A stretch of DNA of 64,000 bases from Bog-756 sp963704585 (GTDB taxonomy: Bacteria; Actinomycetota; Acidimicrobiia; Acidimicrobiales; RAAP-2): contig OY969919.1 in assembly GCA_963704585.1 (NCBI GenBank), positions 434,001 through 498,000 of the forward strand. Direction: 5' to 3'. The notes below the pieces were generated by a model, which was not told the DNA's origin, made no database searches, and worked only from the letters and a program-made list of their open reading frames with translations. Positions 25,534-33,764 of the stretch are shown piece by piece. The translations under genes and the position numbers were made by a program. Positions within the stretch are counted from its first letter, which is position 1, and the number at the start of each line of letters is the position of its first letter.

Positions 25534-26145
25534 TCACGCTGTGAGCTGGTCGCGGTCGAACCCGACCGTGCCGAGGTAGGTGCTCCACTCCTCGCTCGCG
25601 CCGCCACAGAGCGCGAGGAGCTGCACCCGGTGACGCGGCGCGGTCGGCGTTCGGCGGAGGACCATCCCGACCTCGTGCGGGAGGCGGTCCTCCTTGCGGG
25701 TGTTGCACCGCCGGCAGGCCGCCACCACGTTCTCCCACGTGTGCGGCCCGCCCTTCGAACGCGGGATCACGTGGTCGAGGTTCTCGGCGGCAGAGCCGCA
25801 GTACTGGCAGCGGGAGCCGTCGCGCGCGAACACGGTTCGCCGGTTGACCGCGACCCGGTAGTGCCGCGGCACCTGCACGTACCGCACGAGCCGGACGACG
25901 GACGGCTCCGGGACCGACACGCGCTCCGCCCGGAAGACCCGGTCGGTGGTGTGCACGAGCTCGGCCTTCGTGTCGAGGACGAGCAGGACCGCGCGGCGTG
26001 ACGAGACGATGCCGAGGGGCTCGAAGGTGGCGTTCAGCACGAGTGCACGGCGGGACGGCGACATCGGCGAGCGGACCGGGGTCGGTCCGTCGGCGTGACC
26101 ACGGCTCGGCGCCTGCTTCGCGGCGAGCCTCGATCGTCGATCCAT
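25534..26145 (-). CDS. HNH endonuclease family protein
   Basis: A 203-residue protein with an N-terminal ALVLNATFEPLGIVSSRRAV segment and a C-terminal HNH nuclease domain: zinc-ribbon CQYCG (about 127-131), ENLDHVIPRSKGGPHTWENV (about 135-154) with the catalytic DH, and CRRCNTRK. This RNA-free HNH family is very common and conserved in actinobacteria; its biological role is not established. The start is ATG 26145, 8 nt after a TAATTT -10 box (leaderless); ATG 26064, just before the conserved part, is the alternative. Confidence 0.88.
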   Translation of the reverse strand: MDRRSRLAAKQAPSRGHADGPTPVRSPMSPSRRALVLNATFEPLGIVSSRRAVLLVLDTKAELVHTTDRVFRAERVSVPEPSVVRLVRYVQVPRHYRVAVNRRTVFARDGSRCQYCGSAAENLDHVIPRSKGGPHTWENVVAACRRCNTRKEDRLPHEVGMVLRRTPTAPRHRVQLLALCGGASEEWSTYLGTVGFDRDQLTA

Positions 26146-26153
26146 AGGACGGG

Positions 26154-26159
26154 AAATTA
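26154..26159 (-). promoter_or_regulatory. Probable -10 box for a leaderless HNH gene transcript
   Basis: TAATTT on the minus strand lies 8 nt upstream of the ATG at 26145, in an unusually AT-rich spot, with no ribosome binding site between them. No clear -35 is seen. Confidence 0.4.
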
Positions 26160-26200
26160 GCCCGACAGTGCGCCGATCCGGCGACCGGCTCACGGGCGGT

Positions 26201-26524
26201 TCACCGACGGTCGCCGTCGCCCCGGGCCGTCACCGCTGTCTCGCGGCACCACTCGAGGTAGGAGAGGACGTCCGCCGCGGTCGGCTCGGCGTCCGCCCGT
26301 CCGTACGCGGTGAGCATCCGGAACGCCCACAACCTGCGGTCCGGCAGGGGGAGGAACGGCGCCTCCCGCCACCAGCCCGGCGGCGCGAGGCGCCGGAGCG
26401 CCGCGAGCGCCGTCCACCAGAGGTCCGGTCGGCCGAGCACCGCGCGGACCACCACCGCACCTCCCGTACGACGTCGCTCGTCCGCCGGCGGCGACACGTC
26501 GTCGTCCGCGCGCGCCGTGCTCAC
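26201..26524 (-). CDS. Conserved small protein of unknown function
   Basis: A 107-residue protein with no recognised domain. Its core is rich in Trp and Arg (LWWTALAALRRLAPPGWWRE, then LPLPDRRLWAFRMLTAYG) and ends in DVLSYLEWCRE. I believe similar small proteins occur in many actinobacteria, but I cannot name a family. GTG 26524 overlaps the stop of the upstream ROK kinase gene as GTGA, so the two are probably translated together. No signal peptide or membrane helix is visible. Confidence 0.75.
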   Translation of the reverse strand: MSTARADDDVSPPADERRRTGGAVVVRAVLGRPDLWWTALAALRRLAPPGWWREAPFLPLPDRRLWAFRMLTAYGRADAEPTAADVLSYLEWCRETAVTARGDGDRR

Positions 26525-27453
26525 GGGACCGACCTTGTCGGTGCTGCCGCCCAGGCGCGCCGTCCGACGGCGGCTGCACCGACCAGCGGCCCGTCGGCAC
26601 CGAGCCCGGCCGGCAGGATCTCGGTCCCTCGCGAGAACTCGAGTCCGCAGCGGAACGCGATCTCGGCGCGCGCCGCGTCGAAGAACATCTGGCCGAAGCC
26701 GAGCGCGACGGAGCCACCGACGACGGCCAGCTCGAGGTCGAGCAGGTTCGCCGCCGACGCGACGGCGCGGCCGACGAGGGTCCCGGTCCGTGTGCGGATG
26801 TCGTCACCGGCTTCACCCGCCGGACGTCCGGTGATCGCGGCGATGGCGGTGCCGGACGCCTCCGCCTCGAGGCAGCCCGTACCGCCGCACCGGCACGGGC
26901 GACCCTCCGGCTCGACGACGACATGGCCGAGGTGGCCGGCGTTGCCGTCGGCGCCGTCGAGGAGGCGACCGTCGAGGACGATGCCGGCGCCCACTCCGGT
27001 CGAGACCACCATCGCGAGGTAGTCGGTCCTGCCCCGTGCGGCGCCGAGCCAACCCTCGCCGAGTGCGAGCGCCTTGGCGTCGTTGTCGATCACCACCGGA
27101 AGGCCCAGCGTGGCGGTGAGGCGGTCACGCAGGGGGAAGTGCCGCCAGCCGGCGATGTTGAGCGGGCTCACGGTCGCGCCGCCGCGCTGCATCGGCCCGC
27201 CGCATCCGACACCACAGATCGCGGGCTCCACGTCCGTACCGCGACGCGCCCGTTCGATCGCGTCGCAGAGCGCGTCGAAGACCGGGCCGGGAGCGTCACC
27301 CGCTGGAGTCGGGACGTGCGCACGGCTGGCGATGCGACCCGCCCCGTCGACGACCCCCGCGGCGAGCTTGGTGCCCCCGATGTCGACGGCGAGGACCACC
27401 GGTCCGCCGCCGGGTCCGGACGGCTGCGGCGGGACGCCACCCCCCGCAGGCAC
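26521..27453 (-). CDS. ROK family sugar kinase (glucokinase-like)
   Basis: A 310-residue ROK (repressor, ORF, kinase) protein without a DNA-binding domain, so probably a hexokinase such as glucokinase. ATP-binding VLAVDIGGTKLAAGVVD (about 19-35), catalytic aspartate in VVIDNDAKALALGE, STGVGAGIV, and the zinc motif CRCGGTGCLE are present. The usual ExGH substrate motif reads HLGH here (GNAGHLGHVV), a variant that may alter specificity. The start is GTG 27453 without a clear ribosome binding site. The sugar is unknown. Confidence 0.92.
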   Translation of the reverse strand: MPAGGGVPPQPSGPGGGPVVLAVDIGGTKLAAGVVDGAGRIASRAHVPTPAGDAPGPVFDALCDAIERARRGTDVEPAICGVGCGGPMQRGGATVSPLNIAGWRHFPLRDRLTATLGLPVVIDNDAKALALGEGWLGAARGRTDYLAMVVSTGVGAGIVLDGRLLDGADGNAGHLGHVVVEPEGRPCRCGGTGCLEAEASGTAIAAITGRPAGEAGDDIRTRTGTLVGRAVASAANLLDLELAVVGGSVALGFGQMFFDAARAEIAFRCGLEFSRGTEILPAGLGADGPLVGAAAVGRRAWAAAPTRSVP

Positions 27454-27468
27454 GAGGTGATCCCCGCG

Positions 27469-27843
27469 TCAGTTGTCGCGGTGGAAGCGGCCTCGGATCC
27501 AATCGCGTGGATCGTGGACCGAGCTGCTCAGGTTGCGCGAGTGCAGCGAGCGCGAGATGTCGTCGATGCCGGCCTTGCCCATCCGCCGGGCGTTGTTGGC
27601 GAACACCACGCCCGAGAGGAACATCACCACGACGCCCACGAAGCCGAGCACCACGTGCGAGGAGAACGTGAAGAACATGAAGACCAGCGCGGCGACGAAG
27701 ACCAGCGCCGACCAGATGCAGTAGCGGCCCGCGTGCCGGTACACCGTTTCGGAGCGGACCCGTTCGGCGAAGTCGGGATCCTCCTGGTAGAGCGACTGCT
27801 CCAGCTCGTGGAGAATGCGCTGTTCGTGCTCAGACAGCGGCAA
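27469..27843 (-). CDS. DUF3040 family membrane protein
   Basis: A 124-residue actinobacterial protein. The N-terminal signature PLSEHEQRILHELEQSLYQE is typical of DUF3040, followed by two hydrophobic helices (about 42-62 and 64-85) and a basic C-terminus. The start is TTG 27843: it gives the family N-terminus exactly, and GGAGGGG lies about 9 nt upstream. The function is unknown. The following 137 nt up to dinB hold no gene and no convincing promoter. Confidence 0.9.
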   Translation of the reverse strand: MPLSEHEQRILHELEQSLYQEDPDFAERVRSETVYRHAGRYCIWSALVFVAALVFMFFTFSSHVVLGFVGVVVMFLSGVVFANNARRMGKAGIDDISRSLHSRNLSSSVHDPRDWIRGRFHRDN

Positions 27844-27980
27844 CGGTCTGTCCCCTCCACCCGTCGTTCGACCTTGTGACGATCGCCGACCTCATCCTCG
27901 CGCAACACCGGTCACGATGCACTGCATAACTCAACCATCGGATGGTACCGGCCCCGACTTGATCATGCACTGCCACTATC

Positions 27981-29333
27981 CTACAAGCCCTCTCGATCCC
28001 TCTCATCCGGCGCCCCCGGCCGCCCGGGTGGCGATCCGGGCACCTCGGCCGCAGCGTCCGACCCCCTGGAGGACGGGCCCCACTGCGCGTCCCCCCGACG
28101 GCGGACCCGGAGGCCGTCGGGCCCGACGAGTGACGCCGGGCCCACCGACGACCCGCCGAAGCGGGAACGGACCTCGTCGACCGCCGCGCTCACCGGACCC
28201 CAGGAACTCCCTGCTTCCGCCCGCCGGCCCGCAGCGCCCTCGAGGTCGAGCGCGAGCTGCGTCGCGACGGCCGGCTCGCCGAGCCCCGAGAGGCTGACCC
28301 CGAGGAGCCGCACCCCACGGTCGCGTTCGACGGCGTCGAAGAGGGCGGAGGCCGTGTCGCCGATCGCCGCTGCCGTGTCGGCCGGTGCCGGCGTCGAGTG
28401 CGAACGGGTCACCGTCGCGAAGTCGTCGAACCGGATCTTGACCGTCACGGTGCGCGCCCCGAGGCCTGCGCCGCGCAGGTGCGCGACCGAGGCGTCCACC
28501 AGCCGTACGAGACGGCCGTGGAGCTCGTCACGGTCCCACAGGTCCGTCGTGAACGTCTCCTCGTGGCCGATCGACTTGGCCACGTGGTCCGGCACGACCG
28601 GTCGGGGGTCGTGGCCCTTCGACAGCGCGGCGAGGTGCGTGCCGGCAGCCGGGCCGAGCGTGCGCTCGAGGATGCCGTCCGGGAGGACCGCGAGGTCGCC
28701 GACCGTGTCGACCCCCAGCGCCGCGAGCTTCTGCCCGGTCGCGGGGCCGACCCCCCAGAGGGCCCGCACCGGTAACGCATGGAGGAACGCGAGCTCGCCG
28801 ACGCCCGGCACCACCACCACCCCGCGCCCCGGCTCGATGCCGACGCGGTTCGCGACCGGCTTCGCCGCCTCGGAGGCGAGCTTTGCGACCAGCTTCGACC
28901 GGGCGACGCCGACCGAGCACGTGAGATGGAGCTCGTCGTGGACGCGCGCCCGAAGTGCGGCGGCGATCGCACGACCGTCGCCGAGCCGATGCTGCGCCCC
29001 GGTCACGTCGAGGAAGGCCTCGTCGATCGAGATCCCCTCGACGAGCGGGGTCACCGATCGGAGGATCGCATGGAGCTTCTCGCTCTCCTCCTGGTAGCGG
29101 TGGTAGCGACCGTGGACGAAGATCGCCGACGGGCACAGGCGCCGGGCGACGGCCGACGGCATCGCGGAGCGGACACCGAATCGGCGCGCCTCGTAGGTGC
29201 AGGCCGCGACCACGCCGCGGCGTCCGCTCCCTCCGACGATGACCGGTCGTCCTCGCAGCGACGGATCGTCGAGCACCTCGACCGACGCGAAGAAGGCGTC
29301 CATGTCGACGTGGAGGATGACCCGTTCACCCAC
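27981..29333 (-). CDS. dinB: DNA polymerase IV (Y-family translesion polymerase)
   Basis: A 450-residue error-prone polymerase that bypasses damaged bases. Catalytic motifs LHVDMDAFFASVEV (7-20) and SIDEAFLDVTG (about 103-113), finger residues TYEARRFGVRSAMPS, the thumb HhH segment (ALWGVGPATGQKLAALG) and the little-finger domain (SIGHEETF) are all present. The Pro/Gly-rich C-terminus (last ~90 residues) is longer than usual and lacks an obvious clamp-binding motif. GTG 29333 overlaps the PIG-L gene by 8 nt. No LexA box was found directly upstream. Confidence 0.96.
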   Translation of the reverse strand: MGERVILHVDMDAFFASVEVLDDPSLRGRPVIVGGSGRRGVVAACTYEARRFGVRSAMPSAVARRLCPSAIFVHGRYHRYQEESEKLHAILRSVTPLVEGISIDEAFLDVTGAQHRLGDGRAIAAALRARVHDELHLTCSVGVARSKLVAKLASEAAKPVANRVGIEPGRGVVVVPGVGELAFLHALPVRALWGVGPATGQKLAALGVDTVGDLAVLPDGILERTLGPAAGTHLAALSKGHDPRPVVPDHVAKSIGHEETFTTDLWDRDELHGRLVRLVDASVAHLRGAGLGARTVTVKIRFDDFATVTRSHSTPAPADTAAAIGDTASALFDAVERDRGVRLLGVSLSGLGEPAVATQLALDLEGAAGRRAEAGSSWGPVSAAVDEVRSRFGGSSVGPASLVGPDGLRVRRRGDAQWGPSSRGSDAAAEVPGSPPGRPGAPDERDREGL

Positions 29334-30036
29334 CGAGCCGCAGCCTCCGGAATCCTTCGGCAGAGGCGACGCCGGCCTGGCGACCGGCGTCCTCGGCGGC
29401 GAGACGCACCGCAGTGGCGGCCCAGTCGACCCCGTCGGGGAATTGGCTGCGGTGGCACCCGACCGCCGCACCCTTCTGCTCGACGGTGGCGGTGATGTCG
29501 ACCCAGACATCGGGCTCGAGTGTGCCCGACAGCAGGACCGTCGTGACCTGATGGGCCGGGCCCGCCTCGGGGAAGTAGTGCGGGAGCGCCGCCGCAGGTG
29601 CGACGGCGTCGAGGACGGCGAGTCCGAGGATGCGGTGGTCGCGGTGGTTGAAGTACTCCTGACCGAAGAAGACGGCGGTCGGGTCGGGGCAGAGCACCGT
29701 GTCGGGACGGTGCCGTCGCACGAGGGCGACGAGCTCGCCACGGAGCGAGGGGTCGTCGGTCAGCTCACCGTCCGGATGGCCGAGGAGCTCCTGGCCTGCG
29801 ACGCCGAGGACCACCGCGGCCTCCGCCGCCTCCTCGGCCCGCTCCACGGCGAGCTGCGACGGATCCGCCGTGGGATCGGTGGTCCCCCTGCCCCCGTCCG
29901 TGCAGATCACCACCCGCACCTCGCACCCCGCGGCGACCCAGGCCGCCAACGTCCCCCCACAGGAGACGTCCGGGTCGTCGGGGTGGGCGTAGATCGCGAG
30001 TGCCCGTCCGGGCACCTCCGCCAGCAGCTCGGGCAC
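29326..30036 (-). CDS. PIG-L/LmbE family deacetylase
   Basis: A 236-residue zinc-dependent N-acetylglucosamine or amide deacetylase-like protein. Zinc and catalytic residues are seen in IYAHPDDPDVSCGGTLA (AHPDD, about 15-31) and in FNHRDHRILG (HRDH, about 128). Actinobacterial relatives include MshB and Mca of mycothiol metabolism, but this protein is closer to the short generic LmbE type, so the substrate is open. GTG 30036, 4 nt after the nrdR stop region; its 3' end overlaps dinB by 8 nt. Confidence 0.88.
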   Translation of the reverse strand: MPELLAEVPGRALAIYAHPDDPDVSCGGTLAAWVAAGCEVRVVICTDGGRGTTDPTADPSQLAVERAEEAAEAAVVLGVAGQELLGHPDGELTDDPSLRGELVALVRRHRPDTVLCPDPTAVFFGQEYFNHRDHRILGLAVLDAVAPAAALPHYFPEAGPAHQVTTVLLSGTLEPDVWVDITATVEQKGAAVGCHRSQFPDGVDWAATAVRLAAEDAGRQAGVASAEGFRRLRLGG

Positions 30037-30039
30037 GGC

Positions 30040-30513
30040 TCACCCCCCGCGTCGCTTGGGCGCCGTCGTCTTCGTCAGCAGTCCGACCTCGCGACGGAAG
30101 TCGTCCGCGCCCTCGAAGCCCTTGTAGACGCTCGCGAACCGCACGTACGCGACCTCGTCGAGCACCCGGAGCCGCTCCAGGACCGCGAGGCCGACCTGCT
30201 CGGAGGTGGTCTCCCACCCCTCGTCGCGCAGGAGCTCCTCGACCTCGCGCGCCACGATCTCGAGCTGCTCCTCACTCACCGGGCGATTCTTCGTCGCGGC
30301 GCGCAGGCCGTCGACGAGCTTGCCCCGGTCGAACGGCTCACGGGCCCCCGAGCGCTTGATGACCATCAGCGGGATCTCGTCGATCCGCTCGAAGGTCGTG
30401 TACCGGTGCCCGCAGCCCGAGCACTCGCGGCGTCGACGGATCGCCGCGCCGTCCTCCGACGCTCGTGAGTCGACCACGCGATCGTCGTCGGCCAGGCACC
30501 ACGGGCATCGCAC
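30040..30513 (-). CDS. nrdR: Transcriptional repressor NrdR
   Basis: A 157-residue regulator of ribonucleotide reductase genes. N-terminal zinc ribbon (CPWC at 3-6 and CSGC at 31-34) with RRRRECSGCGHRYTTFER, then an ATP-cone domain (VIKRSGAREPFDRGKLVDGL and following) that senses ATP/dATP. The start is GTG 30513, with a TAGCCT -10 box 6 nt upstream (leaderless). No nrd genes or NrdR boxes are in the window. Confidence 0.97.
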   Translation of the reverse strand: MRCPWCLADDDRVVDSRASEDGAAIRRRRECSGCGHRYTTFERIDEIPLMVIKRSGAREPFDRGKLVDGLRAATKNRPVSEEQLEIVAREVEELLRDEGWETTSEQVGLAVLERLRVLDEVAYVRFASVYKGFEGADDFRREVGLLTKTTAPKRRGG

Positions 30514-30519
30514 GCTCCG

Positions 30520-30525
30520 AGGCTA
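30520..30525 (-). promoter_or_regulatory. Probable -10 box for a leaderless nrdR transcript
   Basis: TAGCCT (TANNNT type) on the minus strand, 6 nt upstream of the nrdR GTG, with no ribosome binding site between. The -35 is unclear. Confidence 0.35.
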
Positions 30526-30570
30526 CTCATTCGGGTCCTCCGCGAGGCCTGGCCCCTTGGGGCGGCGCGG

Positions 30571-30981
30571 TCAGGGGAGGACGAGTCGCTCGCCGGGGAC
30601 GACGGTGTCCGACCCCACCTGCGCCGCGAGCCGCGAGACGAGCGGCCGCGGGTCGCCGGCCGGGTCGACCCGCGACGCGATGGACCAGAGCGTGTCGCCG
30701 GGCTTGACCGTGTAGGCGGAGGCGCCCCCCGACCCCGCGAGAGCGGAACCGGCGGCGTGGGAGTGACCACCGGTCCCGCTCAGCGGAAGAGCCAGCACCA
30801 CCAGGAGGGCGCCCATGCACGCGAACAGTGACCGATGCCTGCGCACCGCCGGCGGGACCCGCCGACGGAGGGCCCGGGACGGCCCGACCCGCTCCTCCGC
30901 ATCGAGGAGCCGCAGGTGCGGCCGGACCGGAAGCGACGGGCCGCCGGGGAACAGCAGCGCGGCCGAACTGGTGTTCGTCAT
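30571..30981 (-). CDS. SOS-controlled LysM domain membrane protein
   Basis: A 136-residue protein. It has a basic cytoplasmic N-terminus (1-50), a transmembrane helix (about 53-70, LFACMGALLVVLALPLSG), a Ser/Gly/Ala linker, and a C-terminal LysM domain (AYTVKPGDTLWSIASRV, about 89-105) that should bind peptidoglycan. Divergent position from lexA and membrane-LysM layout match the SOS division inhibitors YneA (Bacillus) and ChiZ (mycobacteria); this function is inferred. The ATG at 30981 has no ribosome binding site and lies 6 nt from a -10 box, and LexA boxes cover its promoter and codons 2-6. Confidence 0.88.
   Translation of the reverse strand: MTNTSSAALLFPGGPSLPVRPHLRLLDAEERVGPSRALRRRVPPAVRRHRSLFACMGALLVVLALPLSGTGGHSHAAGSALAGSGGASAYTVKPGDTLWSIASRVDPAGDPRPLVSRLAAQVGSDTVVPGERLVLP
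30964..30977. promoter_or_regulatory. LexA (SOS) box 1, inside the LysM gene start
   Basis: CGAACTGGTGTTCG, a perfect CGAAC-N4-GTTCG palindrome matching the actinobacterial/Bacillus SOS box. It spans codons 2-6 of the LysM gene, just downstream of the predicted transcription start. Confidence 0.8.
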
Positions 30982-30987
30982 GGTGAC

Positions 30988-31017
30988 ATCTCAACACGAA
31001 CACCTGTTCGATGTCAA
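30988..31017 (-). promoter_or_regulatory. LysM gene promoter, leaderless
   Basis: Minus strand TTGACA (31017-31012), 18-nt spacer, TGAGAT (30993-30988), and then 6 nt to the ATG. LexA box 2 lies within the spacer, so LexA binding would block the promoter directly. Confidence 0.6.
30997..31010. promoter_or_regulatory. LexA (SOS) box 2
   Basis: CGAACACCTGTTCG, a perfect CGAAC-N4-GTTCG palindrome, in the -35/-10 spacer of the LysM gene promoter. Confidence 0.88.
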
Positions 31018-31026
31018 TGCCTCCCA

Positions 31027-31040
31027 CGAACAGATGTTTG
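31027..31040. promoter_or_regulatory. LexA (SOS) box 3
   Basis: CGAACAGATGTTTG, one mismatch from the perfect palindrome. It overlaps the predicted -35 of the lexA promoter. Confidence 0.82.
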
Positions 31041-31066
31041 CTTCGCGGCACTCCCGGCGGTACCGT
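31038..31066 (+). promoter_or_regulatory. lexA promoter
   Basis: TTGCTT (31038-31043), exact 17-nt spacer, TACCGT (31061-31066); transcription would start near 31073, inside LexA box 4, leaving a ~70-nt leader. The hexamers are individually weak but the spacing and the two flanking LexA boxes support it. Confidence 0.5.
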
Positions 31067-31070
31067 GATC

Positions 31071-31084
31071 CAAACAGACGTTCG
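31071..31084. promoter_or_regulatory. LexA (SOS) box 4
   Basis: CAAACAGACGTTCG, one mismatch from CGAAC-N4-GTTCG. It lies over the predicted lexA transcription start. Confidence 0.8.
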
Positions 31085-31141
31085 ATGCACGGGCGTCAGG
31101 GCCGGGGCTCCCGGCCCGTCCCGTGCCAGGAGGAGGCGGCC

Positions 31142-31771
31142 ATGGCCCAGGTGCTGAGCGCGAAGCGGAGGCAGATCCTCGACTGCATCGCCGGGTCCGT
31201 GCGCGACCGCGGCTACCCGCCGTCCGTCCGGGAGATCGGCGAAGCGGTCGGCCTCACCTCCTCCTCGACGGTCCACGCCCACCTCGCGGTGCTGCAGCGC
31301 GAGGGATATCTGCGACGCGACCCCACCAAGCCCCGCGCGATCGAGGTCTGCTACGACCCTTCGAGCAAGGTCATCGCGGACTCCCGGCCGATCCGGCACG
31401 TGCCCCTGGTCGGGGACGTGGCCGCCGGCACCGGCGTGCTCGCGCAGGAGAACGTGCAGGAGCTCTACCCGCTGCCGGAGGACTTCACCGGCACGGGCTC
31501 GCTCTTCATGCTCCGTGTCCGGGGGGACTCGATGGTCGACGCGGGCATCGTCGACGGGGACTTCGTCGTGGTCCGCCAGCAGCCCGACGCGCAGCGCGGC
31601 GACGTGGTGGTGGCCGGCATCCCCGGTGAGGAAGCCACCGTCAAGCGATTCTCGACCGCGGGCGGCAGGATCGTGCTGCTCCCGGCGAACGACCGCTACG
31701 AGCCCATCGCCCTGGACCCGGAGGAAGTCACCGTCTACGGCAAGGTCGTCACCGTCTTGCGGAAGCTCTGA
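31142..31771 (+). CDS. lexA: SOS repressor LexA
   Basis: A 209-residue repressor of DNA-damage genes. Winged-helix N-terminus (KRRQILDCIAGSVRDRGYPP, then SSTVHAHLAVLQREGYLRRD) and C-terminal S24 self-cleavage domain. The cleavage bond is Ala95-Gly96 in VAAGTGV, the catalytic Ser130 is in RGDSMVDAG, and Lys168 is in ATVKRF. ATG 31142 follows AGGAGGAGG at good spacing; the frame is open further upstream, but that part runs through the LexA boxes. It is divergent from the LysM gene and regulates itself. Confidence 0.98.
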   Translation: MAQVLSAKRRQILDCIAGSVRDRGYPPSVREIGEAVGLTSSSTVHAHLAVLQREGYLRRDPTKPRAIEVCYDPSSKVIADSRPIRHVPLVGDVAAGTGVLAQENVQELYPLPEDFTGTGSLFMLRVRGDSMVDAGIVDGDFVVVRQQPDAQRGDVVVAGIPGEEATVKRFSTAGGRIVLLPANDRYEPIALDPEEVTVYGKVVTVLRKL

Positions 31772-31792
31772 GCGCGGACTGCCCGCGGTCGA

Positions 31793-31817
31793 GGCGACGC
31801 CGTCTCACGGCGTCGCC
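31793..31817. terminator. Bidirectional terminator hairpin between lexA and dapE
   Basis: GGCGACGCCGT (31793-31803) and ACGGCGTCGCC (31807-31817) form a perfect 11-bp stem with a 3-nt loop (CTC), centred in the 50-nt gap between the converging lexA and dapE stops. No T-run, as is common in high-GC actinobacteria. Confidence 0.75.
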
Positions 31818-31821
31818 GAGC

Positions 31822-32902
31822 TCACCCCGCGGTGAGGATCGAGCCGAGGACCGTTGCCACACGTCGGAGGTCGTCCGCGCCGACGTGCTCACCGGGCGTG
31901 TGCGCGACGAGCGGATCGCCGGGGCCGAAGTTGGCGGCGGGGATCCCGTGCGACCAGAACGACGCCACGTCGGTCCAACCCAGCTTCGCCCGTGGGGGCC
32001 GGCCGGTGGCCGAGACCAGCGAGGCCAGGAGGGGATGGTCGAGGCAGGGCGGCGCACCTTCGGCAGCGTCGACCACGGCGAGCGAGTCGTCCGGACCGAG
32101 GTCACCCGCGAGGAGGACGCGCAGGGACGACTCGGCCTCGGCCGCGCTGCGATCGGGCGCGAAGCGGTGGTTGAGCACGAGCGAGGCCCGATCCGGCACC
32201 ACGTTCGCAGCGACGCCGCCGGCGACCTCGACCGCCTGCAGCTGCTCGGCGTACTCGCAGCCGTCGAGCACCGGCCGCCGGCCCTCATAGGCCGCCACCG
32301 TGCCGAGCAGGGGCGCGAGCCGGTGGATCGCGTTCGTCCCCGTCCAAGGACGAGCAGTGTGGGCGCGGCGTCCCGCTGCCGTCGACCGCGAGACGCAGCG
32401 TGCCCTGGCACCCCGCCTCGACCACGCCCGCGGTCGGCTCTCCGAGGATCGCGGCGTCGCCCTCGAGGAGGTCGGGACGGTGCTCGAAGAGGTGGCGGAG
32501 CCCGTTGAATCGCTGGTCGACCTCTTCGGCCACGTAGCAGCACCACGTCACGTCGACGACCGGCTCGGGCACGCTCCCGGCCAGGTGGAGGAAGACCGCA
32601 AGCCCCCCCTTCATGTCGGCCGCGCCCACGCCGTGGAGCGTCGACCCGTCGGTGTGCGGCACGTCGTTGCCGTCGACCGGCGGCACCGTGTCGAGGTGGC
32701 CGGCGAGCACGAGCCGCGTCGCGCGGCCGAGGTCGGTCCGCGCCACGACGTTGTCCCCGACCCGCTCGACCGACAGCCAGGGGCACAGCGAGAACGCCGC
32801 CTCGACCGCGTCGGCGATCGCAGTCTCGTGGTGGCTGACGGAGGGGATCGAGACGAGGGCCGTCGCCAGTCCGAAGAGCCCCCCGTCCTCGCCGTCGTTC
32901 AC
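31822..32902 (-). CDS. dapE: Succinyl-diaminopimelate desuccinylase, frameshifted
   Basis: M20-family zinc hydrolase that releases succinate from N-succinyl-LL-DAP. From GTG 32902 the first half has the zinc/catalytic motifs LAGHLDTVPPVDGN (HxD), GVGAADMKGG (D) and YVAEEVDQRFNG (EE). After GSGTPR, near 32355-32366, the frame changes; the second half (TARPWTGTNAIHRLAPLLG, then AHTPGEHVGADD with the last zinc histidine) runs to 31822. Length is one base over 360 codons, so one extra base explains it. GTG 32902 overlaps the dapD stop (GTGA). It is part of the dapE-dapD-dapC group. Confidence 0.9.
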
Positions 32903-33727
32903 ACGGAGACCCCGTGGGTCCGCAGGACATCGTTGAGCTGCGCCTTGTCGTGGCGCTCGCCTTCGGCCAGCCGCTTGAGCACGAGCACGCACGGGAGGAA
33001 GAACTCCCCGCCCGGGAGCTCGCGCCGCCAGCGCGGCCTGGACCGCCACGCTCCAGGCAGGGACGTGCCCGCGGCCGAGCTCCTCGCCGGTCTGCGCGTC
33101 GACGACGGGGATCGAGGGGTTGAGGATGGTCCCCTCCCCGATCACCGACCCCCGACCGACCCGCGCGCCCTGGGTGATCATGCAGCGGCTCCCGATCATG
33201 GCGTCGTCCTCGACGACCACCGGCGCCGCCTGCGGCGGCTCGAGCACGCCGCCGATCCCCACGCCGCCCGAGAGGTGGACCCGCTCGCCGATCTGCGCGC
33301 ACGAGCCGACGGTCGCCCAGGTGTCGACCATCGTCCCGGCACCGACCCGCGCACCGATGTTCACGTAGCTCGGCATGCAGATCACGCCCGGGCCGAGGTA
33401 GGAGCCCCACCGCGCCGAAGCGCCGGGCACCACGCGGACACCGGCTGCCGCGTACCCCTGCTTGAGCGGGAGCTTGTCGGCGTACTCGAACGGGCCGACC
33501 TCGGTGGTCTCCATCGCGCGGAGCCGGAAGAGCAGGAGGATCGCCTGCTTGAGCCACTGGTGCACGACGACCCCGTCCGTCGCCGGGTCGACCTCGGCGA
33601 CACGTGCTTCACCGCGGTCGAGGAGCCCGATGGCCTCGGTCACGACGCCGAGCGCCACCGCGTCGTCGGGACCCAAGGTGTCGGCGCGCCGCCAGAGCTC
33701 CTCGATCTGCGCGCGGAGGTCGGCCAT
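32899..33727 (-). CDS. dapD: Tetrahydrodipicolinate N-succinyltransferase, frameshifted
   Basis: Left-handed beta-helix acyltransferase that succinylates tetrahydrodipicolinate. It starts at ATG 33727 (MADLRAQIEELWRRADTL); hexapeptide-repeat coils are clear (VNIGARVGAGTMVDTWATVG, HLSGGVGIGGVLEP, GARVGRGSVIGEG). After PAWSVAVQAA, near 33022-33036, the frame shifts; the C-terminus then reads RELPGGEFFLPCVLVLKRLA ... LRTHGVSV to 32899. One extra base accounts for it (828 nt = 275 residues after correction). The stop overlaps the dapE start. Probably an error rather than a dead gene, since the pathway is otherwise complete. Confidence 0.92.
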
Positions 33728-33764
33728 GGGGGGAGACGTTAGCCCTGGCCGGTGCGGCGTCCGC

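Noticed and set aside
27844..27980. Repeated TGCACTGC motif between DUF3040 and dinB considered as an operator
   Set aside because: Only two short copies, not placed near a recognisable promoter; could be chance.
32285..33727. A single 480-residue dapD-dapE fusion protein
   Set aside because: The apparent fusion is caused by the dapD frame break running into the dapE frame; the real dapD stop and dapE start form a normal GTGA overlap.
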